Virus record (IMG/VR): IMGVR_UViG_3300036832_001166
Location: 61,433 to 125,432 of that record
Origin: a virus
Reading direction: 5' to 3' (one strand)
DNA length: 64,000 bases
In this document: piece by piece, positions 9,011 through 16,752 of the stretch
Numbering within the stretch: the first letter of the stretch is position 1
Layout: every line of letters begins with the position of its first letter
Notes under the pieces: model-generated
What the model was told of the DNA's origin: nothing
Seen by the model: the letters and a program-made list of their open reading frames with translations, nothing else
Databases searched by the model: none
Position numbers and translations under genes: made by a program

Positions 9011-9544
9011 ATGAGCACCATCGAACCCAACGCTCTCGACTACGACCTGATCCCGCCCGACCCGGGGCTGATCAACCCGGATCTCGCGCTCGACGCTGCG
9101 CTCGCGCCCGTCGAGGATCCGGAGACGGACGCGCCGATCCCGTTCGGCAAGAGCTGGCGGTTTGACTTCATCGCCGGACAGTTCGTGCGCAACGGAACCG
9201 CGCCGCAGGAGACCTACGAGCTGGACAGCCTGATCATGTGGATCGAGAAGGCGGCGCGCACCGACCGCTACGCCCACCCGATGTACTCCGACGCGTACGG
9301 CGTCGAGGGCCCGCTGGACCTAATCGGCGTGCAGGCCGACGACGACCAACTCTCCGCCTACCAGGACGCGCTCACTGATGCGCTGCTGGTCCACGACCGG
9401 ATCACCGCCGTCGAGGACTTCAACTTCAGCCAGGATCCGTTTGACGAGGTGCTCTACGCATCCTTCACAGTGGTCGTGGATGCGGCGCCGCCGCTGGAGG
9501 CCCAGCCGCTGGAGTTCTCAAACATCCCCATCACCGGCTCATGA
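9011..9544 (+). CDS. gp25-like baseplate wedge protein (XkdS/DUF2634 type)
   Basis: 177 residues, ATG preceded by GTGAGGAGACCGAG. The pattern FGKSWRFDFIAGQF, ETYELDSLIMWIEKAARTDRY and YSDAYGVEGPLDLIG is typical of the XkdS/gpW-gp25 wedge family. Located directly upstream of the baseplate J gene, with which it overlaps (ATGA). It should nucleate the baseplate wedge and sheath initiation, supporting a contractile tail. Confidence 0.82.
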   Translation: MSTIEPNALDYDLIPPDPGLINPDLALDAALAPVEDPETDAPIPFGKSWRFDFIAGQFVRNGTAPQETYELDSLIMWIEKAARTDRYAHPMYSDAYGVEGPLDLIGVQADDDQLSAYQDALTDALLVHDRITAVEDFNFSQDPFDEVLYASFTVVVDAAPPLEAQPLEFSNIPITGS

Positions 9545-11043
9545 GCACCACCAGCCCCACCTCCACCGACGTCATCGACCTCACCGAGATCTTCTCCGAG
9601 ACGCTGGCGCGCGTCCGCGCTCGCATGGATCAGGACGCCAACGCGGGCCTGACCACGGACGACCCGGACTGGATCGACACCCGCGAAGGGACGTTCTACT
9701 GGGACATGACTCAGCCCGCTGCGATGGAGTGCGCGCGGCTATGGGACGCGATGACCGAGACGATCGCTGCGGCGTTCCCGTCGACCGCATGGGGCGACTA
9801 CCTCGACGAGCACGGCGCGACGTTCAACCTGTTCCGCAACCCTGCGCAGGCGGCGACCGGCTCGTTGACGTTCATCGCGTCGTCGGCGACGCTGATCGCG
9901 GCCGGGGCTCAGGCGTCGGCGGTCTCTCCGATCACCGGCGACACGCAGAGCTACCAGACGACCGCGAGCGGCACCACGAGCACGCCGCTACCCGTGCCCG
10001 GCGGCGTGACTGTCACCCCGGCCGCCTCCGGCGGCACGCTGACGGCGGGCACCCGCTACTACCACGTGACCGCGCTGAACGCGTTCGGGGAGACGACCGG
10101 CAGCGCCGACGTCGCGGGTGTCACGACGGGCACGACCGGCCAGAACACGATCGCGTGGACCGCCGTGACGGGCGCGACCTCCTACCGGGTGTACGTCACA
10201 CAGACGCCAAACTCGACCGGCCTGCTGATCGCCTCGATCACCGGCACGAGCTACGTCGACAGGGGGAGCGTCACTCCGGATCCGGCGTCGCCCGAGCCGA
10301 CGACGAACACGACGTCGGGGGTCACGCTCTCGGCGGTCGCGATGACGGCAGGCACGGCAGGCGACGCGGCCCCCAATGCCGTCACGTCGCTCGACACGGT
10401 CATGCCGACGGTGATCTCGGTCACGAACCTGGTCCCGATGGACGGCGGCGCCGAGGTCGAATCCGACGATGACTTCCGCGACCGGATCCTCGGCGAGTAT
10501 GTCGGCACCTCGGGCGGCGGCAACGTCGTGGACTACCAGCGCTGGGCAGCGTCGCAGGGCGTCGCACGCGCGGCGGTGATCCCCGCCTGGCAGGGCGCGG
10601 GCACCGTGCTGGTCATCGCCATGAACTCGAACGGCACGCCGGTCGCAAGCACGGTGGTTACGACGCTCCAGCAGTTCCTCGATCCCGTGCCGGGGCTCGG
10701 TCAGGGCCAGGCGCCGGTTGGTGCGACGGTGACCGTTGTCACGTCCTCGATCCTAGGGGTCGCGATCGTCGCCGGGGTCGACGGCGAGAACGGCTACACG
10801 CTGGACGGCACCGGCAACACCATCGCGACGCGCTCGGCGATCCTGACGGCGCTGACCACCTATCTGCAGGGCCTGCAGCCGGGCGACACCATCGTCTACA
10901 CGCACGTGCAGGCGTGCTTCTTCATCACCGGCGTCCACCAGGTGACGGGCCTGACGGTGAACGGTGGCGCAGCGAACATCACGCTCACGACTACGCCGCC
11001 GCAGGTCGCGCAGCTCGCCAGCGCAACGCTGACTGACGTCTAG
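9541..11043 (+). CDS. Baseplate J-like wedge protein
   Basis: 500 residues. The N-terminal half (FPSTAWGDYLDEHGATFNLFRNPAQAATGSL, read as two adjacent motifs) and the C-terminal region (DDDFRDRILGEYVGTSGGGN, later PGDTIVYTHVQ) fit the Baseplate_J/gp47 family. Residues ~155-240 contain a fibronectin-III-like insertion (ATSYRVYVTQTPNSTG) relative to the P2 protein. Together with gp25 and gpI homologues it builds wedges around the hub. TAG is followed directly by the next ATG. Confidence 0.85.
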   Translation: MSTTSPTSTDVIDLTEIFSETLARVRARMDQDANAGLTTDDPDWIDTREGTFYWDMTQPAAMECARLWDAMTETIAAAFPSTAWGDYLDEHGATFNLFRNPAQAATGSLTFIASSATLIAAGAQASAVSPITGDTQSYQTTASGTTSTPLPVPGGVTVTPAASGGTLTAGTRYYHVTALNAFGETTGSADVAGVTTGTTGQNTIAWTAVTGATSYRVYVTQTPNSTGLLIASITGTSYVDRGSVTPDPASPEPTTNTTSGVTLSAVAMTAGTAGDAAPNAVTSLDTVMPTVISVTNLVPMDGGAEVESDDDFRDRILGEYVGTSGGGNVVDYQRWAASQGVARAAVIPAWQGAGTVLVIAMNSNGTPVASTVVTTLQQFLDPVPGLGQGQAPVGATVTVVTSSILGVAIVAGVDGENGYTLDGTGNTIATRSAILTALTTYLQGLQPGDTIVYTHVQACFFITGVHQVTGLTVNGGAANITLTTTPPQVAQLASATLTDV

Positions 11044-12279
11044 ATGGCTGCCGTCCCTCTCACCGCGGGCGCGAGCGCCGTAGCGCAGGCGCTGGCAACA
11101 ACCCGCGCGGGATCCCAGCTCGTCGCTGTCGCCATCGCACGCACCGGAACGACAGCGCTCGTTCTTTGGCCCGGCGAAGCGCCGCCGGTGTCGATCGACC
11201 CTCTCGCTGTGTTCAGCACGCTGCCGGAAGTGGACCCGATTGACCTGCTCGACGAGGTGCCGCCGTACGAGCGCGAGGCCTACGAGATCCAAGCCGTGCT
11301 GCAGGTCGTCGGCAACGAGCTGCTCCGGCTTGAAACGGCACGCCAGGCGGTGGCGCTGAACTTCCTGCCCGGCAGCGCCGACGCGCTGCTGCCGATGTTC
11401 GAGCAGCTTCTCGGCCTGCCCGTCGACCCGCCCGGGCTGACGCTCGCGTCTCGTCAGCAGCTCGTGCAGGCCAGCATGCTGCGCCTGAAGGGTCAAGGCA
11501 GCGGCCTGGACTGGGAGGCAGCAATCAGCTCGCTGCTCGGCGGAAGCTGGAGTTATCAGGAGTCTGACCCGAACAAGGTGGCGACGAACTACGTCCCGAA
11601 TCCGTCGTTTGAGCGCGACACAGTCGGTCAGGCTCCGGTGGGATGGGGGAGCCATCCGGGCGGCTGGTCGCACCTTGTCACCGGGGCGACGCTGATCGTC
11701 GGCTCTGGCGGCTACGTCGGAACGCGGCGTCTGCAGGTCACCACGGCAGGCGCGACGCAGGGCATAGCCATCTCGCTCGGCGCGCTTCCCGCGGGGAACT
11801 ACACGACGCAGATTGCGGTTCGGGGGGATCAGGGCGGCGAGACGATCACCTGCGTAGCAGGTCAGGACGCAGCCTCGGTATCCACGCCGGTCATCACGCT
11901 CACCACGGCATGGCAGCTCGTCACCGTGCCGTCGTTCACCTCCGCTGGTGCGAACCCGAGCTTCGTATGCGTTCAGCAGTCGGGCGCGGGATCCGAGGTC
12001 TTCTACGTCGACGCCGTGATCACCGTACAGGGCACCTTCGTCCCCCCCTACTTCGACGGCGACACCGCCGGGGCTATCTGGAGCGGCACGCCCGGGAACA
12101 GCTCAAGCTCGTGGGCCGCCGCGGTGCCCGCTAACACCGTCTCGATCAAGATTCCCCAGGCGATGGCAGGCATCGCCTGGCCGTTCATCCGCGACCTCAC
12201 GCCCGCGCACCTCGCGATCATCGAGGGCTACTCCGACGGCTTCTTCGTCGACATCTCGACCATCGGAAGCCATCTGTGA
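11044..12279 (+). CDS. gpI/YmfQ-like tail protein with carbohydrate-binding insertion
   Basis: 411 residues. The N-terminal (EVDPIDLLDEVPPYEREAYE, LLPMFEQLLGL) and extreme C-terminal (IRDLTPAHLAIIEGY) parts look like the DUF2313/gpI tail family. Between ~residues 175 and 340 an inserted beta-sandwich begins NYVPNPSFERDTVG and has the pattern of carbohydrate-binding modules. This puts a sugar-binding domain on the baseplate rim. Followed after 31 nt by the collar fibre. Confidence 0.72.
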   Translation: MAAVPLTAGASAVAQALATTRAGSQLVAVAIARTGTTALVLWPGEAPPVSIDPLAVFSTLPEVDPIDLLDEVPPYEREAYEIQAVLQVVGNELLRLETARQAVALNFLPGSADALLPMFEQLLGLPVDPPGLTLASRQQLVQASMLRLKGQGSGLDWEAAISSLLGGSWSYQESDPNKVATNYVPNPSFERDTVGQAPVGWGSHPGGWSHLVTGATLIVGSGGYVGTRRLQVTTAGATQGIAISLGALPAGNYTTQIAVRGDQGGETITCVAGQDAASVSTPVITLTTAWQLVTVPSFTSAGANPSFVCVQQSGAGSEVFYVDAVITVQGTFVPPYFDGDTAGAIWSGTPGNSSSSWAAAVPANTVSIKIPQAMAGIAWPFIRDLTPAHLAIIEGYSDGFFVDISTIGSHL

Positions 12280-12298
12280 GCGAGCCCAGACCCGAACG

Positions 12299-12313
12299 TA
12301 GGCTTGAGCCGTG
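12299..12313 (+). promoter_or_regulatory. Candidate leaderless promoter of the tail fibre gene
   Basis: TAGGCT (12299-12304), then six bases, then GTG 12311. No SD is visible, while the rest of the tail operon uses overlaps or SDs. It would allow separate fibre expression. Confidence 0.45.
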
Positions 12314-13462
12314 AGCAAGCATCGACAGCTCAGCTACGGCCAGCCGATTCCGCAGGACTTCCTGGACGCGCTGCAGGAGTTCATCGGTAGCGCCAGCCGG
12401 AACCTGGTCCTGACACAGATCGGCACCAACCAGATCCAGATCAGCGCGGGCACCGGCAACGCGCAGGTGTCGCTCGGGATCGACGGCCTGTGGCGTTACA
12501 TCAGCTCGACCGTGCAGGCGACCGTGACCGGCGCTGCCGGGACCTACAGCATCTACGCCACCACCGGCAACAACTCATTCGCGATCAACCCGACACCGCC
12601 ACCGCCCGAGATCGACTCAACCGACTACACGTTCGCGCTGACCGCGCTGCTCAGCGGCACCCCCGGGACCGCGCACTTCCGCAAGATCGGGGAGGCGATC
12701 TTCGACGGGACGCGCATCCTGAACCTCCGCCAGCTCGTCGGCGGCATGGACGGCGCGCAGCTCTGGCAGCCGGGCGACATCAAACTGACCGGCGCGGCCG
12801 CCCCCGCCGCCGGATGGCTTGCCTGTGACGGCTCCGCGGTGAGCCGTGCTACCTACCCGGCGCTGTTCGCGGCACTCGGCGGCACCACCTCGCCGTGGGG
12901 TCAGGGCGACGGTTCGACCACGTTCAACGTGCCCGACTTTCGCAGCCGCGCTCCGATCGGAGCGGGCCAGGGCGCGGGCCTGACCAACCGCGTCCAAGGC
13001 TCCTACGGCGGCGGGACGCTTGATGTGGCCAATCCCAAGCGCGGCGAGGAGACTCACGTGCTGGCCGCGGCTGAGTCGGGCACCAACGGCAGCGGCGGTA
13101 CCGGCATCGACTCCAACGACCACTCGCACGGCGTCAACATCAACAGCGGCGGCGCGAGCGCCCGGCACAACCACTACACGGTCGGCAATGCCCAGGCGGT
13201 GCCGTCGGCAGGAAGCTGGCCGGAGGCCGCTGGCGGTGCGAGCATCTCCGCCGGGGCCTACCCGTATATGTATCCCGGCGCGAGCTTCACCGGCAGTCAG
13301 GTTGGAACCAGCAACGACCTGCAGGACCACGCGCACAACGTCAACGGCGGCACCAGCGGGGTCAGTGCCTGGCACACGCACGCGCTCACCGCGCGCAATG
13401 CCGACAGCGCGCACAACAACATGCCCCCCTGGGTGGCGGCGCTCTACATCATCAAGACGTGA
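12311..13462 (+). CDS. Tail fibre with phage tail-collar domain
   Basis: 383 residues with a GTG start. TAGGCT at 12299-12304 lies six bases before GTG, so transcription may start on the start codon (leaderless). Residues ~155-215 form a tail-collar domain (GWLACDGSAVSRATYPALFA, FNVPDFRSRAPIGAG), and the C-terminal His-rich repeats (HSHGVNINSGG, HAHNVNGGTSG, WHTHALTA) resemble metal-binding fibre shafts. The end PPWVAALYIIKT is typical of collar fibres. Last gene of the tail operon. Confidence 0.88.
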   Translation: MSKHRQLSYGQPIPQDFLDALQEFIGSASRNLVLTQIGTNQIQISAGTGNAQVSLGIDGLWRYISSTVQATVTGAAGTYSIYATTGNNSFAINPTPPPPEIDSTDYTFALTALLSGTPGTAHFRKIGEAIFDGTRILNLRQLVGGMDGAQLWQPGDIKLTGAAAPAAGWLACDGSAVSRATYPALFAALGGTTSPWGQGDGSTTFNVPDFRSRAPIGAGQGAGLTNRVQGSYGGGTLDVANPKRGEETHVLAAAESGTNGSGGTGIDSNDHSHGVNINSGGASARHNHYTVGNAQAVPSAGSWPEAAGGASISAGAYPYMYPGASFTGSQVGTSNDLQDHAHNVNGGTSGVSAWHTHALTARNADSAHNNMPPWVAALYIIKT

Positions 13463-13484
13463 GCCACCGTGTATCCTGCGAGGC

Positions 13485-13541
13485 GCGAGGACGCGAACGG
13501 CCCTCACTCCTCGGTCGGGATTGAAGCGTTCGCGTCTCGCT
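13485..13541. other. Imperfect long-range inverted repeat
   Basis: GCGAGGACGCGAACG near 13488 can pair with CGTTCGCGTCTCGC near 13527 (one bulge), enclosing about 25 nt. It lies between the last tail gene and the strong terminator. It could belong to an mRNA 3' end or a small RNA; no further evidence. Confidence 0.35.
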
Positions 13542-13542
13542 G

Positions 13543-13571
13543 AAACGGCCGCCCCACAGAGGCGGCCGTTT
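13543..13571. terminator. Bidirectional intrinsic terminator between convergent operons
   Basis: An 11-bp perfect stem (13543-13553 with 13561-13571) has a 7-nt loop CCACAGA. The stem ends AAA on one side and TTT on the other, so it can act for both the + tail operon and the - RecT operon that converge here. Confidence 0.85.
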
Positions 13572-13612
13572 CTGTTCCCGACCCCCAGGTAGGGAGGGGG
13601 GCCCGGAAAGGC

Positions 13613-14548
13613 TTACGCGGCGGTTGTGGGGCTCTCGGGAGCATCCTCGACGGCTTCGCCCTCGATGGGGAGCGATCCGCCGTGGCGCAGCACGAAGTCG
13701 GTGACCTCCTGCAAGATCGCGGTCCGCTGCGCCTGATCGGCTCCGGCGAGCTTGAGCCGCACCTTCTGCGGCAGGAAGCTGCCAGGCCGCAGCCGGTTGG
13801 CCTCCTTGAACGCGCCCTGTAGACGCCGCCCCAGCTCCTCGTCCGGACCCCAGTCGGGCTCCTGCTCGACCGCCTGGTCGGCCTCGACGATCCCGCCGAC
13901 CCGCTCGTCGTAGTGGGCGCCGACCTCGTCCTCGGGGATCAGGCCGGTGATCGAGAACGCCTTGCGTAGCGCCATCGACTCCGCGACCTTCAGGATCATC
14001 GCGTCCGGGTAGTTGGTCCACGCCTTGTTGCTGCGCTTGTAGCTCGCGTACTTGGCCAGGAAGAACGTCGGCTTGCGCCCGTCGCGGAACACGCGGCACC
14101 ACGAGCCGACGATGTTGGACGTCAGCCGCTCCATCGCCGCCACCGGCGCGTAGGTGTGAACGAAACCGTCAGGGCCGCGGGCGATGACGTCCTGGGCGTA
14201 GATGACGTCGCCCTCCATGCCGCCGAACGCGTCGTTGCGGTTGGCGATGGCCAGCAGCCCGTCGCGGGCGACGATCGTCTGGTAGCTCGGCGGCTCGCCG
14301 TCCTTGCCCGGCATCTTCGCCAGGTACACCTGCTTGGCGAACGGGTCGAGCTGGTAGCGCCCGACCAGCTCCAGGAACATCAGGAACGCGTTGTCGTCAG
14401 CGCCGCGGGCGACGGTCCGTTTCATCAGCGCGAGCTGCTCGTTATCGAACGCGAACCGCGCCGGATGCGTCAGCGGCGTCGGCATCGCCCTGACCGTCAG
14501 CTTGCTTCCGGGCCTCTCGGCCTCTGGCTTTACCTCGGTCTCAGCCAT
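13613..14548 (-). CDS. recT: RecT-family single-strand annealing protein
   Basis: 311 residues. The RecT/Redbeta-type core is visible: LELVGRYQLDPFAKQVYLAK, YQTIVARDGLLAIANR, then SWCRVFRDGRKPTFF and AESMALRKAFSITGLIPEDE. These proteins anneal ssDNA during phage recombination. ATG 14548 is chosen because AGAGGAGACAG precedes it on the minus strand. Its start overlaps the end of the exonuclease gene by 8 nt, forming the usual exonuclease-annealase pair. The C-terminus is acidic and probably disordered. Confidence 0.93.
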   Translation of the reverse strand: MAETEVKPEAERPGSKLTVRAMPTPLTHPARFAFDNEQLALMKRTVARGADDNAFLMFLELVGRYQLDPFAKQVYLAKMPGKDGEPPSYQTIVARDGLLAIANRNDAFGGMEGDVIYAQDVIARGPDGFVHTYAPVAAMERLTSNIVGSWCRVFRDGRKPTFFLAKYASYKRSNKAWTNYPDAMILKVAESMALRKAFSITGLIPEDEVGAHYDERVGGIVEADQAVEQEPDWGPDEELGRRLQGAFKEANRLRPGSFLPQKVRLKLAGADQAQRTAILQEVTDFVLRHGGSLPIEGEAVEDAPESPTTAA

Positions 14549-15746
14549 TCTGTCTCCTCTGTTCGGCCAGCTCCAGAGAGGCGCGGAGCTGCTCCTCCAG
14601 GTCGGGCTCTGGTTCCATCTGCGGCTTAGGGATGTGGATGTCGAAGCGCGTGCCGATCTCGTCACGGTAGAGATCCTCCGGCGACCGGCCCGTCGCCAGC
14701 GCGTTCGCGGTCTCCTCCCGCGTCGGGCGCCGGACCCGCTTCTGGACGCGGTGGCCGTACACCCGGTTGGCTTTCGCGTCACGGACCGGCACCGGCCCAT
14801 GCACCGCCGCCCACGCCTTCAGCGCCTCCTTGTTCTGAGCGATCGCCTTCTCGCCGACCAGTACCTGCTCGACGGCCAGCTCCGCCTCCTCCTCGCTGCG
14901 GATCGCACCGCGGCGCCGGGCCTTCGGGAAGATCGGGCAGGCCATCGGCCGCGGGCAGTGGCCGCAATGGTTGCCGGGGCTCGGATGCCACACGTCCTCC
15001 TGCACCGACCGGTCAAACCGCTCGATCAGCGCCGCCATGCTCTGCTCGATCTCCGGGAGCTGATCGCGGTACAGCGTCGCCTCCCGCGGCTGCGAGTACC
15101 GCGGATAGAACTCCCGCAGCGTGATCGACGTGAACGGCAGATGGTTGCGGAAGCACAGCAGCGCGTACGCCCGCTGCTGGAAGAACCCCGACTCGGAGAT
15201 CTCCGACGGCGGCGGCAGCCACCAGCCTGTTTTCCAATCCAGGACGATGCCGCGCTCCAGGTTCTCGCCCTCCGCGAACAGGGCGTCGAGCTGCCCGGAG
15301 AAGATCCGCTCGACCGAGCCGCCGTCCGGGTTGGGGTAGTACAGCGTCGCGGCTAGGCGCTCCTCGACCGACACGAGCCCGGCGATGTTCCAGTCCGTCT
15401 CGTGGCAGAACTTCTTGGTCATCCAGATCAGGTCATTGATCTCCTTCATCGGGCAGGTGACCATGTCCTCGATCGGAACGTCGGCCTGCCGCAGCGTCTC
15501 CATCAGGATCGCCAGGCCGACATCAACCTCGATCCGCTCCTCGTCGCGTGCCGCCATCTCGCGCATCATCTTCGCGGCGGCGCGGTGCCAGATGATCCCG
15601 CGTCCGGCCGCCGAGTCAGACCACGTCTTGCGGTAGCGGCGCTCAAACAGGCTGCCGAGCCCGCACTCGTCGAACGCCGACAGAGTGCTCTGGCGCACGG
15701 ACGGGAACTCCTCCAGCGCCCTGGGATACGGCGTGCGCGCGATCAT
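14541..15746 (-). CDS. PD-(D/E)XK exonuclease, AddB/Cas4-like with Fe-S cysteines
   Basis: 401 residues. The nuclease core is FSGQLDALF followed by GIVLDWKTGWW (the D...DWK pattern) and SGFFQQRAYALL. A C-terminal cysteine cluster HCGHCPRPMACP, with an earlier cysteine in DECGLG, suggests a 4Fe-4S-stabilised RecB-like nuclease as in Cas4/AddB. It should resect DNA ends to feed RecT encoded just downstream. ATG 15746 has the SD GAGGAGG within the phage's conserved ACCGACCGAGGAG leader. Confidence 0.9.
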   Translation of the reverse strand: MIARTPYPRALEEFPSVRQSTLSAFDECGLGSLFERRYRKTWSDSAAGRGIIWHRAAAKMMREMAARDEERIEVDVGLAILMETLRQADVPIEDMVTCPMKEINDLIWMTKKFCHETDWNIAGLVSVEERLAATLYYPNPDGGSVERIFSGQLDALFAEGENLERGIVLDWKTGWWLPPPSEISESGFFQQRAYALLCFRNHLPFTSITLREFYPRYSQPREATLYRDQLPEIEQSMAALIERFDRSVQEDVWHPSPGNHCGHCPRPMACPIFPKARRRGAIRSEEEAELAVEQVLVGEKAIAQNKEALKAWAAVHGPVPVRDAKANRVYGHRVQKRVRRPTREETANALATGRSPEDLYRDEIGTRFDIHIPKPQMEPEPDLEEQLRASLELAEQRRQNG

Positions 15747-15790
15747 GCGCGGGGTCCTCCTCGGTCGGTTGAGACCATCCTGGCAGGCAC

Positions 15791-15829
15791 GTCGGACGGT
15801 ACTCCGACATCATCCGAATCGAAGTACCG
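15791..15829. promoter_or_regulatory. Inverted repeats in the divergent exonuclease/HNH control region
   Basis: GTCGGA/TCCGAC (15791-15796, 15803-15808) flank CGGTAC, and CGGTACT/AGTACCG (15797-15803, 15823-15829) form a second, interleaved dyad. The region separates divergent genes and carries none of the 19-bp boxes, so it may bind a different regulator. Confidence 0.45.
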
Positions 15830-15848
15830 GCGCGTCCTGCATCCAGCG

Positions 15849-15865
15849 TAGAGTCCGAGCCCGTG
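15849..15865 (+). promoter_or_regulatory. Candidate leaderless promoter
   Basis: TAGAGT (15849-15854) is followed after eight bases by GTG 15863, the start of a nine-codon ORF that overlaps the HNH start codon. Confidence 0.4.
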
Positions 15866-15892
15866 TCCCGACCGAACCCGCCCGCTCCATGA
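15863..15892 (+). CDS. Nine-codon upstream ORF coupled to the HNH gene
   Basis: GTG TCC CGA CCG AAC CCG CCC GCT CCA TGA encodes VSRPNPPAP and its stop overlaps the HNH ATG (ATGA). Four of nine codons are proline, a composition that can slow ribosomes. It gives the downstream gene an entry route although it lacks an SD. Too short to prove coding. Confidence 0.35.
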   Translation: MSRPNPPAP

Positions 15893-16476
15893 CCGAAACA
15901 GCCGTTCGGGCTCGGGCGTGGCACCGGCAGGTAGTCGGCAGTCCGCCCAAACCGTGCGCCAAATGCAAGGGCAGGGTGCGCGTGCAAGGCCACCACATCA
16001 TCACGCAGGTGAGGCTTGAGCGCGTCGAGCGCGAGCGTCATCTGGAGCCCGGCACCCTGGTCTGGGATCCACGCTCAGGTGTCGTCCTTTGTGAGCGATG
16101 CCACGCCCGGCATACGAACGCTTTCAGCCGCATGTCACGCTCGCTGCTCACCGCGGAGAACTGGGCGTTCATCAACGAGCTGGAGCTTGACTGGTGGATT
16201 GCTCGCTACTACCCGGCGCCCCCGGCGGGACACGAACCCCACACCGAACCCCGAGGAGAGCGCAATGGCACGGCAGAACAGCAACGGCCAGGTCGTCGAC
16301 GAGCAGGGCGAGCGGGAGTCATTGGACGACATGGACGGGCCGGAGGTGCTGGGCTCCCCGATCGAGGGCACAGCGGAGCAGCTCAGCTTCGATCTCGGGT
16401 CCGAGTGGGATCTGTCGGACTCGACGCTGAAACTGGCGCCGGTGCCGCCGCTGGCGGTGCAGGGACAGTTCTCTGA
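15889..16476 (+). CDS. HNH endonuclease with long 3' overlap
   Basis: 195 residues. The HNH/zinc core is CAKCKGR, GHHIITQ, GTLVWDPRSG and CERCHARHT (residues ~22-82), in which two CxxC pairs bind structural zinc and HH is the catalytic pair. The frame then stays open for about 70 codons past the start of the next gene at 16265; this tail is Arg/Gly-rich and is probably a shadow of that gene's composition. It sits just upstream of the primase-helicase and could be a homing or recombination nuclease. Confidence 0.7.
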   Translation: MTETAVRARAWHRQVVGSPPKPCAKCKGRVRVQGHHIITQVRLERVERERHLEPGTLVWDPRSGVVLCERCHARHTNAFSRMSRSLLTAENWAFINELELDWWIARYYPAPPAGHEPHTEPRGERNGTAEQQRPGRRRAGRAGVIGRHGRAGGAGLPDRGHSGAAQLRSRVRVGSVGLDAETGAGAAAGGAGTVL

Positions 16477-16615
16477 GGGTGACCGGGTCAGGGTCGTGCT
16501 GGAGATCGAGGTGGAGTACATCGCCTTCCCGCCGATCAAGGACAAGGGGTTCAGGGTCGGCACCGAGCGCCGACACTTCGGGCAGATCTTGTCTGCCGCT
16601 CACCTGACGGACTAG
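16265..16615 (+). CDS. Acidic hypothetical protein of the replication module
   Basis: 116 residues, ATG with strong SD (CGAGGAGAGCGCA). The N-terminal half is acidic and low-complexity; the C-terminal half (GDRVRVVLEIEVEYIAF, VGTERRHFGQIL) looks beta-rich. It precedes the primase-helicase and is followed by a small hairpin. Possibly an accessory replication or DNA-mimic protein; no family recognised. Confidence 0.65.
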   Translation: MARQNSNGQVVDEQGERESLDDMDGPEVLGSPIEGTAEQLSFDLGSEWDLSDSTLKLAPVPPLAVQGQFSEGDRVRVVLEIEVEYIAFPPIKDKGFRVGTERRHFGQILSAAHLTD

Positions 16616-16640
16616 CCCGCAAACTGCGGGATCTTTCCGG
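16616..16640 (+). terminator. Weak hairpin terminator
   Basis: CCCGCA-AAC-TGCGGG followed by ATCTTT directly after the stop codon. The short stem would terminate partially, before the primase-helicase promoter region. Confidence 0.5.
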
Positions 16641-16704
16641 TTGTGGGCGCCCGGGGGCGGGTGTAACGTGAATGGTCTACCGGCCAAAGCGCACGTCGTG
16701 TGCT
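16641..16704 (+). promoter_or_regulatory. Primase-helicase control region with downstream operator box
   Basis: TTGTGG and TAACGT are separated by 17 bp (16641-16669), a plausible promoter. The palindromic box AGCGCACGTCGTGTGCT lies downstream at 16688-16704 but its right half is not followed by a -10 hexamer, unlike the other boxes. It may act here as a pure operator or roadblock. Confidence 0.5.
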
Positions 16705-16752
16705 CGGCTGTCTTGTTCGCGTGGAACGGGCCCGGCGGGCCCTGGAGGTCGT

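Noticed and set aside
16672-16752. Upstream ATG for the primase-helicase
   Set aside because: It lies two bases after a likely -10 element and adds a Cys/Arg-rich extension across an operator box; ATG 16753 has a good SD.
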